DNA of 64,000 nucleotides from Ectopseudomonas composti (GCF_001567565.1 NZ_LSSW01000021.1:1-64000); one strand, 5' to 3'; counted from the stretch's first letter, positions 28,541 to 38,504 are shown. Notes: generated from the sequence alone by a model not told the origin. Made by a program: numbers and translations.

Positions 28541-29542
28541 ATGAGCCGACTGGCCTCCATCAAGCTCTCCACCCTCGACCTGGCACCGATTCGCGACGAT
28601 GGCGACGCCGCCCAGGCCCTGCACAACTCGCTGGCGCTGGCGCGCCACGTCGAGAGCTTGGGTTTCGAACGTTTCTGGGTGGCCGAGCACCACAACATGG
28701 ACGGCATCGCCAGCTCCGCCACTTCCGTGCTGATCGGCTACCTGGCCGCCGGCACCTCGAAGATCCGCCTCGGAGCAGGCGGCGTGATGCTGCCCAACCA
28801 TGCGCCGCTGGTGATCGCCGAGCAGTTCGGCACCCTCGCCACGCTCTACCCTGGCCGTATCGAGCTGGGCCTGGGCCGTGCGCCCGGTGCCGACCAGTTC
28901 ACCGCCCATGCCCTGCGCCGCAGCCGTGATGGCAGCGCCGACGACTTCCCCAGTGACGTGGAAGAGCTGCAGGCCTACCTCGGCCCGCGCCAGCAAGGGC
29001 AGCGGGTGATCGCCATGCCCGGCACCGGCACCAATGTGCCGCTCTGGCTACTCGGCTCCAGCCTGTTCAGCGCCCAGCTGGCCGGCAGCAAAGGCTTGCC
29101 CTATGCCTTCGCCTCGCACTTCGCGCCGCGCTTCATGCACGAGGCAATCCGCATCTACCGCAATCACTTCCGCCCCTCGCAGGTGCTGGACAAGCCCTAC
29201 GTGATGCTCGGTGTGCCGCTGCTGGCAGCGGACAGCGACGAGCAGGCGCAGTACCTGGCCACCTCGGCGTTCCAGCGCATCCTGTCGCTGATCCGTGGCC
29301 AGAGCCTGGTGCAACGCAAACCAGTAGCGAGCATGGAAGGCCTGTGGCTGCCACATGAGCGTCAGGCTGTCAGCGAATTCCTCGGCCTGGCGGCGATCGG
29401 CGGGCCACAGACCGTGCGCCAACGCCTGGAACAGTTGCTGGAACAGACCGAAGCGGACGAGCTGATCTTCACTTGCGACATGTACGACTTCAGCGACCGC
29501 TTGCATGCCTTCGACATCCTCGCCGAGCTGCAACGCGGTTGA
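28541..29542 (+). CDS. LLM-class flavin-dependent oxidoreductase (luciferase-like)
   Basis: A 333-residue member of the bacterial luciferase-like monooxygenase fold: [22 protein letters not shown] and [21 protein letters not shown] are typical of the FMN-dependent, alkane-monooxygenase-like class 1 subgroup. GAGGAG is well placed before the ATG. Substrate unknown. It stands alone on the plus strand, upstream of osmC. Confidence 0.87.
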   Translation: MSRLASIKLSTLDLAPIRDDGDAAQALHNSLALARHVESLGFERFWVAEHHNMDGIASSATSVLIGYLAAGTSKIRLGAGGVMLPNHAPLVIAEQFGTLATLYPGRIELGLGRAPGADQFTAHALRRSRDGSADDFPSDVEELQAYLGPRQQGQRVIAMPGTGTNVPLWLLGSSLFSAQLAGSKGLPYAFASHFAPRFMHEAIRIYRNHFRPSQVLDKPYVMLGVPLLAADSDEQAQYLATSAFQRILSLIRGQSLVQRKPVASMEGLWLPHERQAVSEFLGLAAIGGPQTVRQRLEQLLEQTEADELIFTCDMYDFSDRLHAFDILAELQRG

Positions 29543-29625
29543 ATTCGAACTTGTGCGCGTGACCGCCCTCTGAATCAGAACAGGTCGCCAGACCGGCGGC
29601 CTCGTTCATTCGATGGGAGACGCAC

Positions 29626-30051
29626 ATGAAGAAGACAGCTTCGGCCCACTGGCAGGGCGGCATCAAGGACGGCAAGGGCACCATCTCGACCCAGAGCGGC
29701 GCCCTCAAGGACTCGCCCTACGGTTTCAACACCCGTTTCGAAGACAAGCCCGGCACCAACCCCGAAGAGCTGATCGGCGCCGCGCATGCGGGCTGTTTCT
29801 CCATGGCCCTGTCCAAGGAGCTGGGCGACGCCGGCATGATCGCCGAGAGCATCGAAACCACCGCGCAAGTGACCCTGGACAAGGTGGAGGGCGGCTTCGA
29901 GATCAGCGCCGTGCACCTGACGCTGCGGGCGAAGATCCCTGGCGCCGAGCGCACCGCATTCGAAAAAGCCGTGGAAGCGGCCAAGACCGGCTGCCCGGTG
30001 TCCAAGGTGCTGAACGCCACGATCACCCTGGAAGGCATACTCGAAGCCTGA
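29626..30051 (+). CDS. osmC: OsmC-family peroxiredoxin
   Basis: A 141-residue OsmC protein reducing organic hydroperoxides in the cytoplasm. The two redox cysteines are C57 (AAHAGCFSMAL) and C123 (KTGCPVSKVLNA), in the expected places. GGGAGA lies upstream of the ATG. Its position before the lipoprotein, aminopeptidase, HAD and prlC genes matches the PA0059-PA0067 neighbourhood of P. aeruginosa as I recall it. Confidence 0.92.
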   Translation: MKKTASAHWQGGIKDGKGTISTQSGALKDSPYGFNTRFEDKPGTNPEELIGAAHAGCFSMALSKELGDAGMIAESIETTAQVTLDKVEGGFEISAVHLTLRAKIPGAERTAFEKAVEAAKTGCPVSKVLNATITLEGILEA

Positions 30052-30061
30052 ACCTGCCTGC

Positions 30062-30090
30062 GCGTCGCCCCCGGCAGCAGCCGGGGACGC
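30062..30090. terminator. Hairpin between convergent osmC and lipoprotein gene
   Basis: CCCCGGC (30069-30075), loop AGCA, GCCGGGG (30080-30086), with extra outer pairing GCGT/ACGC. No T run follows. Its place between convergent genes suggests a terminator, but this is weak. Confidence 0.45.
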
Positions 30091-30104
30091 CGAGCAGATC
30101 CGAT

Positions 30105-30527
30105 CTAGATCCCCGTCCCGCAGCGCAGCACCTCACCACGTGCCAACACATTGCGCTGATCGTCGTACAGCCAGGCCTGCGCCTTCATCAGCAGCTGGCG
30201 TGCCTCGACGCGGTAGCGCTGGCCGGCGGCGAAGTCGTCATAGCGCAGGCGAATCTCGCAGGTCATGCGCAACGGCTCGCTCTGCATGCCTATCGACCCG
30301 CCGCTACGCACCTCGAACTGAAAGCGGGTCTCCAGTTCATGCTTGCCCGGCGTCACCTGAAAGTAACGGCCATCGGGCCAGCGCTTGCCATCCAGACGTT
30401 GGGCCATCAGCAGGGTGTCGGCGCTGGAATACAGCTCGACCCAGGCCTGCTGCGGGTCAGGTTGAGGAACAGATGATGCACAGGCCCCGAGCATCATCAG
30501 GGCAGGAGCGAGAAGCAGGGCACGCAT
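30105..30527 (-). CDS. Hypothetical lipoprotein
   Basis: A 140-residue protein with a lipoprotein signal (LMMLGAC, lipidated C16 expected). The mature part contains PDGRYFQVTPGKHELETRF, reminiscent of PEGA-type surface domains, and ends in a pair of strands. No function known. The start at 30527 begins the signal peptide; four codons further upstream are also possible. It is divergent from the aminopeptidase lipoprotein gene. Confidence 0.75.
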   Translation of the reverse strand: MRALLLAPALMMLGACASSVPQPDPQQAWVELYSSADTLLMAQRLDGKRWPDGRYFQVTPGKHELETRFQFEVRSGGSIGMQSEPLRMTCEIRLRYDDFAAGQRYRVEARQLLMKAQAWLYDDQRNVLARGEVLRCGTGI

Positions 30528-30651
30528 GGCGGCCTCCACAATGGGGTTCAGACACCAGCCTACACCGGGAGGCGGGTAAAACCGAGGCGAAGCGGGCGTA
30601 TTCGAGCCGCCGGGGCTGGAGACAACCCGTGCAATCAGCTAGCGTGACGCC

Positions 30652-31719
30652 ATGCCCAACGCCTCCCCTAAAGACCTGCTGCGCCGCTTCGCGGTTCCCC
30701 TGCTCGCCCTGCTGCTGGGCGGCTGCTCGACCCTCGACTACTACGCCCATCTTGGCCAGGGCCAGTGGCAACTGTTGCAGGCGCGCCAACCGGTGGAGCA
30801 ACTGCTCGAAGCCCCCACTACCGATCCCGACCTGGCCAGGCGCCTGACGCTGAGCCAGCAGGCACGGGATTTCGCCAGTGCACGACTGCACCTGCCTGAG
30901 AACCGCAGCTATCGCCTGTACGCCGACCTGAAGCGACCCTTCGTGGTGTGGAATGTCTTCGCCACGCCGGAGTTCTCCCTCGACCCCGAGCTGCACTGTT
31001 TCCCCATCGCCGGTTGCGTCGCCTACCGCGGCTACTATCAGCAGGGCCGCGCCCGCGGTGCGGCCGCGCTGCTGCGCCAGCAGGGACTGGACACCTACAT
31101 CGGCGGCGTCGAGGCCTATTCCACCCTGGGCTGGTTTGACGACCCACTGCTGAACACCATGCTGCGCTGGAACGACGAGCGCTTCATCGCGGTGATCTTC
31201 CACGAGCTGGCGCACCAGCAGTACTACCTGCCGGATGACACGGCCTTCAACGAATCCTTCGCCACCTTCGTCGAGCGCGAAGGCTTGCGTCAGTGGCACG
31301 CGAGCCGCGGGGAAAAGCCCCCGGCCACGGATGATCGCCAGCGCCAGCAGTTCATCGAACTGGTGCTGGCCAGTCGCGAACGTCTGCGCCAGCTCTACGC
31401 CAGCGACCTCCCGGAAGCAGACATGCGCATCGCCAAACAGGCCGAGTTCGAGCGCCTGCGCCGCGACTACCGCGCCATGCGCCAGCGCGAGTGGGGCGGC
31501 CAGGGGCGCTATGACGCCTGGATCGACAGCCCGCTGAACAATGCCAAGCTGCTGCCCTTCGGCCTCTACGATCAATGGGTGCCGGCCTTCGCCGCCTTGT
31601 TCGAGCGTGCTCAGCGCAACTGGCCGGCCTTCTACGCGGCCGTTGCCGCGCTTGGTCGGTTGCCGGCAGACGAGCGCCTGAGCGAGCTGCAAGGCCTGCT
31701 GCAAAAGAGCCAGAACTGA
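30652..31719 (+). CDS. Predicted lipoprotein aminopeptidase
   Basis: A 355-residue protein with a lipobox at C25 (LLLGGCSTL) and a zinc-peptidase motif H184-ELAH188, followed by E201 in FNESFATFVEREG, which would complete a gluzincin site. It resembles the predicted aminopeptidases of COG4324. It is anchored to the envelope, so the substrate should be periplasmic peptides. No ribosome site is clear. The genes on either side are also envelope proteins. Confidence 0.85.
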   Translation: MPNASPKDLLRRFAVPLLALLLGGCSTLDYYAHLGQGQWQLLQARQPVEQLLEAPTTDPDLARRLTLSQQARDFASARLHLPENRSYRLYADLKRPFVVWNVFATPEFSLDPELHCFPIAGCVAYRGYYQQGRARGAAALLRQQGLDTYIGGVEAYSTLGWFDDPLLNTMLRWNDERFIAVIFHELAHQQYYLPDDTAFNESFATFVEREGLRQWHASRGEKPPATDDRQRQQFIELVLASRERLRQLYASDLPEADMRIAKQAEFERLRRDYRAMRQREWGGQGRYDAWIDSPLNNAKLLPFGLYDQWVPAFAALFERAQRNWPAFYAAVAALGRLPADERLSELQGLLQKSQN

Positions 31720-31776
31720 GCGGCCATTTGCCAGTCCAACCTACTCAGGTTTCGCCCAACACCGGAGGTACAAGCG

Positions 31777-32007
31777 ATGCAACGACTGATTCCCGCTCTG
31801 GCCCTGATGCTGCTTGCAGGCAGCGCACTGGCCGCGACCAAGCCCTGCGAAGAACTCAAGCAGGAAATCGAAGTGAAGATCCAGGCCAACAACGTGCCCA
31901 GCTATACCCTGGAAATCGTGCCGAACGACGAAGTTCAGGATCAAAGCATGGTCGTCGGCAGTTGCGACGGCGGTACCCAGAAGATCGTCTATCAGCGCAA
32001 CGATTGA
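31777..32007 (+). CDS. DUF1161 secreted small protein
   Basis: A 76-residue protein with a signal peptide (1-19, ALA-AT) and a mature part with two cysteines (PCEELKQEIEVKI, VVGSCDGGTQKIVYQR) that may form a disulfide. It matches the DUF1161 family of small exported proteins. GGAGG precedes the ATG. It ends nine bases before the convergent HAD gene. Confidence 0.85.
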   Translation: MQRLIPALALMLLAGSALAATKPCEELKQEIEVKIQANNVPSYTLEIVPNDEVQDQSMVVGSCDGGTQKIVYQRND

Positions 32008-32016
32008 TACACAGGC

Positions 32017-32670
32017 CTAGACGCCGGGCAGGAACGCCCGGCGCATGTCTTCCAGCGTCTCGAAATGAAAGTCCGGCGCCTCGCCGAGCAACTCCTCGCG
32101 ACTGCCAAATCCGTACCCCACCGCCACCGCCTGCAAGCCGTTGCTGCGCGCGCCGATCAGGTCATGCTTGCGGTCGCCGATCATCAGCGCCGAGCCGGGC
32201 ACCAGGCGTTCCGACTCCAGCAGATACGCCAGCAGCTCCACCTTGTTGGTACGCGTGCCGTCCAGCTCGCTGCCATAGATGCGCTTGAAGTAACGGGCGA
32301 AACCGAAGTGCCGGGCAATCTCCTCGGCGAACAGCGTCGGCTTGCTGGTAGCGATATACAGCGTGCGCCCCTGCGCCACCAACGCCTCGAGCAGTGCCTC
32401 CACGCCTTCGAACACGCGGTTCTCATAGAGGCCCGTCACCCGAAAGCGCTCACGGTAGTGATTGACCGCCTGCCAGCCAGTGGCCTCATCCAGCGAATAG
32501 GTGGCCATGAAGCACTGCAGCAGCGGCGGGCCGATGAAATGCTCCAGCGCAGCCAGATCCGGCTCGTCGATACCCAGCTTGGCCAGCGCGTACTGCACCG
32601 AACGGGTAATGCCCTCACGCGGGTCGGTCAGGGTGCCGTCGAGGTCGAAGAGAATGGTGGAGTGATGCAT
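32017..32670 (-). CDS. HAD-family hydrolase (phosphoglycolate phosphatase-like)
   Basis: A 217-residue HAD phosphatase: motif I is FDLDGTLTDPREG, motif II lies in YIATSKP, and motif IV is MIGDRKHDLIGA. The helical cap between residues 15 and 85 is of the Gph type. Natural substrate is not evident; phosphoglycolate or nucleotides are possible. The start lacks a strong ribosome site. It is convergent with the DUF1161 gene. Confidence 0.87.
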   Translation of the reverse strand: MHHSTILFDLDGTLTDPREGITRSVQYALAKLGIDEPDLAALEHFIGPPLLQCFMATYSLDEATGWQAVNHYRERFRVTGLYENRVFEGVEALLEALVAQGRTLYIATSKPTLFAEEIARHFGFARYFKRIYGSELDGTRTNKVELLAYLLESERLVPGSALMIGDRKHDLIGARSNGLQAVAVGYGFGSREELLGEAPDFHFETLEDMRRAFLPGV

Positions 32671-32735
32671 GGCGAGCGCCTATTCGCAATCGGAACGGTG
32701 GCGAAGGATACCCGCCTTTGTCACCGGCTTCACGC

Positions 32736-33701
32736 TCAGGCAGCCTGCGCCCGATAGCCCCAACGCAGGCCGAGACGGCTGAATGGCCAGAGCAGCGCCA
32801 GTTGCAGCAGGCTGAAGAACAGCATCAATACGAGACTGCTCCCCAGTCCAAACCAAAGCAGCGCCAGCAGCACAATGCCGCAAATCAGTGCACTGCCTAT
32901 CCACAATGACAGGGTGATCGCCACCGCTGCTGCCAGCCGTCCGCCATTGAATCCTCGCACCTGCGCTGGCAGTGCTGCACGAGCGGTGAAGAACGCGACC
33001 AGCAGAAACAGCCCGGCATTCACCAGGTTGACCAGTCCCTCCCAGCCCTGAAGCTCATACCCATAGGCCATCCCGCTCAGTAACTGGGTGGTCATCCCGG
33101 CCAGTTGCAGGGAAGCCACTACGACAGCCAGCGCGAAGCACCAGGCCAGTGTCGTCCCCGACACCTGCAAGTCGTCAGCGACTACGTCGGCCTGGTGTCG
33201 GAACAGGTGCAGCAGCAGCCAGAGCGGTAGCAGCGCCTCGAGGCAGAAGATCAGTAAACCGACACCCCACCAGCCGAGACCAAACAGCAGGCGCACGACG
33301 CCGTAGACATCCAGTTGCTGATACAGCCATGCGTAGAGTTGCCCAGAGGCAAAGCCCAGTGCCCAGGACAACAGCAGGTAGACCAGGCCATAACCGATCA
33401 GCAACCCCGCCGGCTGCCGGTAGCTCGCCAGGCGATGGCGTTCCATATAGGCATTGGCCAGCCAGTAGACGCACAGCCCGGCCATCAGCAAATGGGTCAT
33501 CCAGTAGCTGGCGACGTAGCGCAGCCAGAACATGGCATCGGTGTCGACATCACTGATCAGCCACCCGACCAGCGTGACCGCGATGCTGATCAGGCTCATC
33601 AACAGCACCACGCCCACCAGATGCAGCGGCAAGACCGGCAACTGCCGTGAGGCCAATGTCGGCGCGAGCGGCTCCGGGGCGAAGGGATTGGGTTCGGTCA
33701 T
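32736..33701 (-). CDS. Hypothetical multi-pass membrane protein
   Basis: A 321-residue integral membrane protein with about seven to eight hydrophobic segments, a short hydrophilic N-terminus rich in proline (EPNPFAPEPLAPT) and no motif I recognise. It is tryptophan- and tyrosine-rich between helices. It lies between the HAD and GNAT genes on the same strand, but gaps of about 65 and 145 bases suggest separate units. Function unknown. Confidence 0.7.
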   Translation of the reverse strand: MTEPNPFAPEPLAPTLASRQLPVLPLHLVGVVLLMSLISIAVTLVGWLISDVDTDAMFWLRYVASYWMTHLLMAGLCVYWLANAYMERHRLASYRQPAGLLIGYGLVYLLLSWALGFASGQLYAWLYQQLDVYGVVRLLFGLGWWGVGLLIFCLEALLPLWLLLHLFRHQADVVADDLQVSGTTLAWCFALAVVVASLQLAGMTTQLLSGMAYGYELQGWEGLVNLVNAGLFLLVAFFTARAALPAQVRGFNGGRLAAAVAITLSLWIGSALICGIVLLALLWFGLGSSLVLMLFFSLLQLALLWPFSRLGLRWGYRAQAA

Positions 33702-33847
33702 AGGGCGATCCTTGTCGTCGACACAGTCCGTTTGGAGGTGGTCGGAGAATAACGCCCCTGGCGACAGAAGAAAGTGCGACAGCCTGTATACGTGCTGCAG
33801 TCGATGCAGAGGCCAGGCTACTTATCCGCCTTGCTGGCGCATGCTTC

Positions 33848-34348
33848 TCAGTCCAGCAGACTGCGAAACATCACATGGCAATCGACCAGCCCCAGTCGCG
33901 CATGGCGGTAGGCCTTGGGCAGGGTGCCGACGATCTCGAAGCCGTGTTTCTGCCACAACGCCACAGCCACTGTGTTGGTGGCCACCACACTGTTGAACTG
34001 CATGGCGCTGAAACCCAGTTCGCGCGCCACTTCCAGGGAATGGGCGCAGAGCCGGCTGGCCACGCCCTTGCCCCGCGCCGCGGGAGCGGTCATGTAGCCG
34101 CAGTTGCACACATGGTCGCCGGGGCCTGCGGCATTGGCCTTGATGTAGTAGGTGCCGAGAATCTGCCGGTCCTGCTCGGCGACGAAGGTGGCGCGCGGCA
34201 GTTCGACCCAGGTTTTCCAGGCGGTTTCGCGGTCCATGTCGGGGGTATAGGCGTAGGTTTCCTGCGCCTGCACCACGCCTTCGATGATCGGCCAGACCTG
34301 GTCGAAATCGGCCGCCTCGATGGGGCGGATGATCAGCTCGGAGCTCAT
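33848..34348 (-). CDS. GNAT-family N-acetyltransferase
   Basis: A 166-residue acetyltransferase. The acetyl-CoA loop is in CGYMTAPAARGKGVASRLCAHSLE, and FNSVVATNTVAVALWQKHGFEIVG is the usual C-terminal part. Its start overlaps the stop of the gamma carbonic anhydrase gene by four bases (ATGA), so the two are translationally coupled. Substrate unknown. Confidence 0.88.
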   Translation of the reverse strand: MSSELIIRPIEAADFDQVWPIIEGVVQAQETYAYTPDMDRETAWKTWVELPRATFVAEQDRQILGTYYIKANAAGPGDHVCNCGYMTAPAARGKGVASRLCAHSLEVARELGFSAMQFNSVVATNTVAVALWQKHGFEIVGTLPKAYRHARLGLVDCHVMFRSLLD

Positions 34349-34887
34349 TGGTCGTAGCCCTCGACCAGGTGCTGATCCTTGAGTTTCACGTAGTTGCCGG
34401 CGGTGTAGCTGAAGAAGTTGCGCTCCTTGTCGGTCAGCGCTCGCGCCTGCTTCACCGGGCTGCCGACGTACAGGTAGCCGCTTTCCAGGCGCTTGCCCGG
34501 CGGCACCAGGGAGCCGGCACCGATGATCACGTCGTCTTCGACCACTGCGCCGTCCATGACGATGCTGCCCATGCCGACCAGGATGCGGTTGCCCAGGGTG
34601 CAGCCGTGCAGGGTGACCTTGTGCCCGATGGTCACTTCGTCACCGATGGTCAGCGGGAAGCCGTCCGGGTTGAACGGCCCGGCGTGAGTGATGTGCAGCA
34701 CGCTGCCATCCTGCACGCTGGTGCGCGCACCGATGCGGATGCGGTGCATGTCGCCACGGATCACGGTCAGAGGCCACACCGAGCTGTCCTCGCCCAGCTC
34801 GACATCGCCGATGACCACGGCGCTGGCGTCGACGAAGACGCGCGCGCCCAGTTGCGGGAAGTGTTGCTGGTATTTGCGAATCGCCAC
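34345..34887 (-). CDS. Gamma carbonic anhydrase-like protein (YrdA family)
   Basis: A 180-residue left-handed beta-helix protein: hexapeptide repeats run through VVIGDVELGEDSSVWPLTVIRGD, and the histidines in HITHAG and IGHKVTLHGC match gamma carbonic anhydrase zinc ligands. The GTG at 34887 (reading VAIRKYQQHFP) was chosen because AGGAG lies eight bases upstream; the long frame that continues far upstream is opposite prlC and is spurious. Activity of YrdA-type proteins as carbonic anhydrases is not always seen. Confidence 0.88.
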   Translation of the reverse strand: MAIRKYQQHFPQLGARVFVDASAVVIGDVELGEDSSVWPLTVIRGDMHRIRIGARTSVQDGSVLHITHAGPFNPDGFPLTIGDEVTIGHKVTLHGCTLGNRILVGMGSIVMDGAVVEDDVIIGAGSLVPPGKRLESGYLYVGSPVKQARALTDKERNFFSYTAGNYVKLKDQHLVEGYDQ

Positions 34888-35007
34888 GATAGAGGCTCCT
34901 GGGCTGCGGGAAAGCTTGATTGTAATTAAGATGGCCCCCATATCGACTGCAATCGCCCCGGTATTTGCCGGCTGTCGCCCTCCTTCCTTCGCCACAGGTG
35001 CCTCGTC

Positions 35008-37056
35008 GTGACCGCGAACAATCCCCTGCTGCAAGACTTCGACCTGCCGCCCTACTCGCAGATCAAACCGCAACACGTCGAGCCTGCCGTCGACCAGATT
35101 CTCGCCGACAGCCGTGCCGCCATCGCCAAGCTGCTCGAACAGCAGCAGGCCAACCCGAGCTGGGATGGCCTGGTACTGGCGCTGGACGAGCTGGGCGCGC
35201 GCCTGGGCCGTGCCTGGAGCCCGGTGAGCCACCTCAACGCAGTGTGCAACAGCCCTGAGCTGCGCGCGGCCTACGAGGCCTGCCTGCCCAAATTGTCGGA
35301 ATACTGGACCGAGATGGGCCAGAACAAACCCTTGTTCGAGGCCTACGATGCGCTGGCCAAAAGCCCGGCGGCCGAAGGCTTCGATGTGGCGCAGAAGACC
35401 ATCCTCGAGCACGCCCTGCGTGATTTCCGCCTGTCCGGCATCGACCTGCCAGCCGAGCAGCAGAAGCGCTACGGCGAGATCCAGATGCGCCTGTCCGAGC
35501 TGACCAGCAAATTCTCCAACCAGCTGCTCGACGCCACCCAGGCCTGGACCAAGCACATCACCGACGAAGCGCGCCTGAACGGCCTGACCGACTCGGCCAA
35601 GGCGCAGATGCAGCAGGCGGCCCAGGCCAAGCGCCTGGACGGCTGGCTGATCACCCTGGAATTCCCCAGCTACTACGCGGTGATGACCTACGCCGACGAC
35701 CGCGCCCTGCGCGAAGAGGTGTACGCCGCCTACTGCACCCGTGCCTCCGACCAGGGGCCGAATGCCGGACAGAACGACAACGGCCCGCTGATGGCCGAGA
35801 TTCTCGACCTGCGCCAGGAGCTGGCGCGCCTGCTCGGCTTTGCCCACTACAGCGAACTGAGCCTGGCCAGCAAGATGGCCGAATCCACCGATCAGGTGCT
35901 GAGCTTCCTGCGTGACCTGGCGGTGCGCAGCAAGCCCTTCGCCGAACAGGACCTGGCCGAGCTGAAGGCCTTCGCCGCCGAACAGGGCCTGGATGACCTG
36001 CAGAGCTGGGACGTCGGCTACTACAGCGAGCGCCTGCGCCAGCAGCGCTACAGCATCTCCCAGGAAGAAGTGCGCGCCTGGTTCCCGGTGGACAAGGTGC
36101 TGACCGGCCTGTTCGCCATCGTGCAAAAGCTCTACGGCATCGAGATTCGCGAGCTCAAAGGCTTCGACACCTGGCACCCGGACGTGCGCCTGTTCGAGAT
36201 TCAGGAGAACGGCCAGCACGTCGGCCGCTTCTTCTTCGACCTCTACGCCCGCGCCAACAAGCGCGGCGGCGCCTGGATGGACGGCGCCCGCGACAAGCGC
36301 CGTACTGCCGACGGCCAACTGATCGCCCCGGTGGCCAACCTGGTGTGCAACTTCACCCCACCGGTCGGCGGCAAGCCGGCGCTGCTGACCCACGACGAGG
36401 TCACCACCCTGTTCCACGAATTCGGCCATGGCCTGCACCACCTGCTGACCCGCGTCGAGCATGCCGGCGCCTCGGGTATCAACGGCGTGGCCTGGGATGC
36501 GGTCGAGCTGCCCAGCCAGTTCATGGAGAACTGGTGCTGGGAGCCGGAAGGCCTGGCGCTGATCTCCGGTCACTATGAAAGTGGCGAGGCGCTGCCGCAG
36601 GCCATGCTGGACAAGATGCTGGCGGCGAAGAACTTCCAGTCCGGGCTGATGATGGTGCGCCAGCTGGAGTTCTCGCTGTTCGACTTCGAGCTGCACGCCA
36701 CCCACGGCGACGGCCGCAGCGTGCAGGACGTGATCGAGGCGATCCGCAGCGAGGTCTCGGTGCTACGCCCGCCGGCTTACAACCGCTTCGCCAACGGTTT
36801 CGCACACATCTTCGCCGGCGGCTATGCGGCCGGCTACTACAGCTACAAGTGGGCCGAAGTGCTCAGCGCCGACGCCTTCTCCAAGTTCGAGGAAGAAGGT
36901 GTGTTCAACGCCGATACCGGCCGCGCCTTCCGCGAGGCGATCCTGGCCCGTGGTGGCTCGCAGGCGCCGATGGTGCTGTTCGTCGACTTCCGTGGCCGCG
37001 AGCCGAGCATCGACGCCCTGCTGCGCCATCTTGGCCTGAGCCAGGAGGCCGCATGA
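35008..37056 (+). CDS. prlC: Oligopeptidase A
   Basis: A 682-residue M3-family zinc oligopeptidase. The active site is H470-EFGH474 in TLFHEFGHGLHHLLTR, one residue from its position in the E. coli enzyme, with the downstream glutamate in NGVAWDAVELPSQFMENW. It degrades short peptides, including cleaved signal peptides, in the cytoplasm. The start is GTG with AGGTG upstream. The stop overlaps the next start by four bases. Confidence 0.95.
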   Translation: MTANNPLLQDFDLPPYSQIKPQHVEPAVDQILADSRAAIAKLLEQQQANPSWDGLVLALDELGARLGRAWSPVSHLNAVCNSPELRAAYEACLPKLSEYWTEMGQNKPLFEAYDALAKSPAAEGFDVAQKTILEHALRDFRLSGIDLPAEQQKRYGEIQMRLSELTSKFSNQLLDATQAWTKHITDEARLNGLTDSAKAQMQQAAQAKRLDGWLITLEFPSYYAVMTYADDRALREEVYAAYCTRASDQGPNAGQNDNGPLMAEILDLRQELARLLGFAHYSELSLASKMAESTDQVLSFLRDLAVRSKPFAEQDLAELKAFAAEQGLDDLQSWDVGYYSERLRQQRYSISQEEVRAWFPVDKVLTGLFAIVQKLYGIEIRELKGFDTWHPDVRLFEIQENGQHVGRFFFDLYARANKRGGAWMDGARDKRRTADGQLIAPVANLVCNFTPPVGGKPALLTHDEVTTLFHEFGHGLHHLLTRVEHAGASGINGVAWDAVELPSQFMENWCWEPEGLALISGHYESGEALPQAMLDKMLAAKNFQSGLMMVRQLEFSLFDFELHATHGDGRSVQDVIEAIRSEVSVLRPPAYNRFANGFAHIFAGGYAAGYYSYKWAEVLSADAFSKFEEEGVFNADTGRAFREAILARGGSQAPMVLFVDFRGREPSIDALLRHLGLSQEAA

Positions 37057-37340
37057 GCGATACGCCTGTGAACAGCACGCCGAAACGCTTTATCGCCGGC
37101 GCCGTGTGCCCGGCGTGCAGCGAGACCGACAGCATCAAGATGTGGAACGTCGACGGTGTGCCGCACCGCGAATGCGTCAAGTGCGGTTACGCCGACACCC
37201 TCGATGCCAACGGCAACTCGGTGCCCAAGGAACTGCCGACACGGGTCAACGTCAGCGGCCTGAAGCCCAAGGCGGCCGACCCGAACGTGCAGGCGGTGCA
37301 GTTCTTCCCCAATCCGAAGCTGAAGAAGCCCAGCGAGTAG
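37053..37340 (+). CDS. YheV-family zinc ribbon protein
   Basis: A 95-residue protein with a four-cysteine zinc ribbon: C19-PA-C22 and C41-VK-C44, within FIAGAVCPACSETDSIKMW and HRECVKCGYAD. It matches the YheV family, which in many gammaproteobacteria follows prlC. The ATG overlaps the prlC stop (ATGA), so it is translated with prlC. Role unknown. Confidence 0.9.
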   Translation: MSDTPVNSTPKRFIAGAVCPACSETDSIKMWNVDGVPHRECVKCGYADTLDANGNSVPKELPTRVNVSGLKPKAADPNVQAVQFFPNPKLKKPSE

Positions 37341-37366
37341 CTTCATTTCTGGCCATGGAGGGCCAT

Positions 37367-38455
37367 ATGCGTTTTCTGCCCCTGTTACTGCTCAGCGCCG
37401 CATTGCCGGTAGCCGCCGAGCTGCGTGTCGAAAACCTGGAAGCCAAGCGTAGCGACTGGGCGAACTATCGCTTCCCCGTGCTGCAAGGCGACAGCCTGGC
37501 TGTCCGGCGCATCAACACCTACTTGCATGCCATGGAACTGGAAGGGTTGCCGGGGCGCTTCGAGCGTTCGCCTTTCGAACGTATCTGGCCGAAGGAAGGT
37601 GAGATCTGGGGCACCAACAGCTTGGATTACCGGATCGACGCCGAACAACCTGGCTTTCTGTCCCTGACCATCAGCGGCGAGTACACCGGGGCCTATACCA
37701 GCATGGGTCAGGTCACTTACCTGTTCGACCTGGCCAGCGGCCAGCCCATTGGCCTGAGCCAGCTCTTCACGTCGGCCGGCCTGCAGCGCCTGGGCGAACG
37801 CATCGGCAGGGAACGAAGCAAGCGCATCGAAGACTATCTGACCGGTATTCCGGTACCCGGCGGACATACCGACGAGTTGTTATCGCTCTCCCCTGATGAC
37901 CACGACGAACGCAGCGACGAACAACGGGATATGTATCGTCAGTGTTTGCCCAGTCGTAGCAAAGCCGACCTCCGCTACGACCGCCTGCAACTCGACAAAC
38001 AACAACTGACGCTGACCGGCGAAAATTGCGCCCCACACGTAGCACAAGCTCTGGATGACCTCGGCGACTTCGCCAACAGCGTGCCCTATACAGAGCTGAC
38101 CGAAGACCTCAGCCCCTACGGGCGCTGCCTACTGCTGGAGCAACGCAGCGACTGTCGCCATCCGGGCGATCTGAAGGCCGGCGGCGTGTACTGGGGCAAA
38201 ATCGACGGCCGCTATCCCATCACCCTGGTCGTCGGCACCAGCGAGAATAGCCGCCCGCAATCCAGCGCCTACTTCTACGACAAGTACGCCACGCGCATCG
38301 AGCTGGGTGGTCGGGATTTGCACGACGGCCACCTGCGCCTTAAAGAAGGCGGCGACACGCCGGCCACCTTCGACCTGCACCTGCAACCGGATGGCTCGCT
38401 GGTCGGCACCTGGCAGCAGGAAGGCGGCAAGGCGCTGCCGGTGGTTCTTCACTGA
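37367..38455 (+). CDS. Hypothetical secreted protein (DUF3298-like region)
   Basis: A 362-residue protein with a signal peptide (1-18, VAA-EL). The region LSLTISGEYTGAYTSMGQVTYLFDLASGQPIGLSQLF resembles the DUF3298/RsiV-type fold, in which proteins describe their own domain as a large periplasmic beta structure; this is only a by-eye resemblance. GGAGG lies before the ATG at 37367. A REPIN-like inverted repeat separates it from the convergent araC gene. Confidence 0.7.
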   Translation: MRFLPLLLLSAALPVAAELRVENLEAKRSDWANYRFPVLQGDSLAVRRINTYLHAMELEGLPGRFERSPFERIWPKEGEIWGTNSLDYRIDAEQPGFLSLTISGEYTGAYTSMGQVTYLFDLASGQPIGLSQLFTSAGLQRLGERIGRERSKRIEDYLTGIPVPGGHTDELLSLSPDDHDERSDEQRDMYRQCLPSRSKADLRYDRLQLDKQQLTLTGENCAPHVAQALDDLGDFANSVPYTELTEDLSPYGRCLLLEQRSDCRHPGDLKAGGVYWGKIDGRYPITLVVGTSENSRPQSSAYFYDKYATRIELGGRDLHDGHLRLKEGGDTPATFDLHLQPDGSLVGTWQQEGGKALPVVLH

Positions 38456-38504
38456 AACCAGCGCGCCTTTCGTCCCCACCACTGGCTGCCCATTACTGGA
38501 AAGA

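Noticed and set aside
34345..36705. A 786-codon minus-strand frame running through prlC
   Set aside because: Only its last 180 codons are a gene (the gamma carbonic anhydrase). The rest is low-complexity H/Q/G/V-rich antisense of prlC with no motif, as expected in high-GC DNA.
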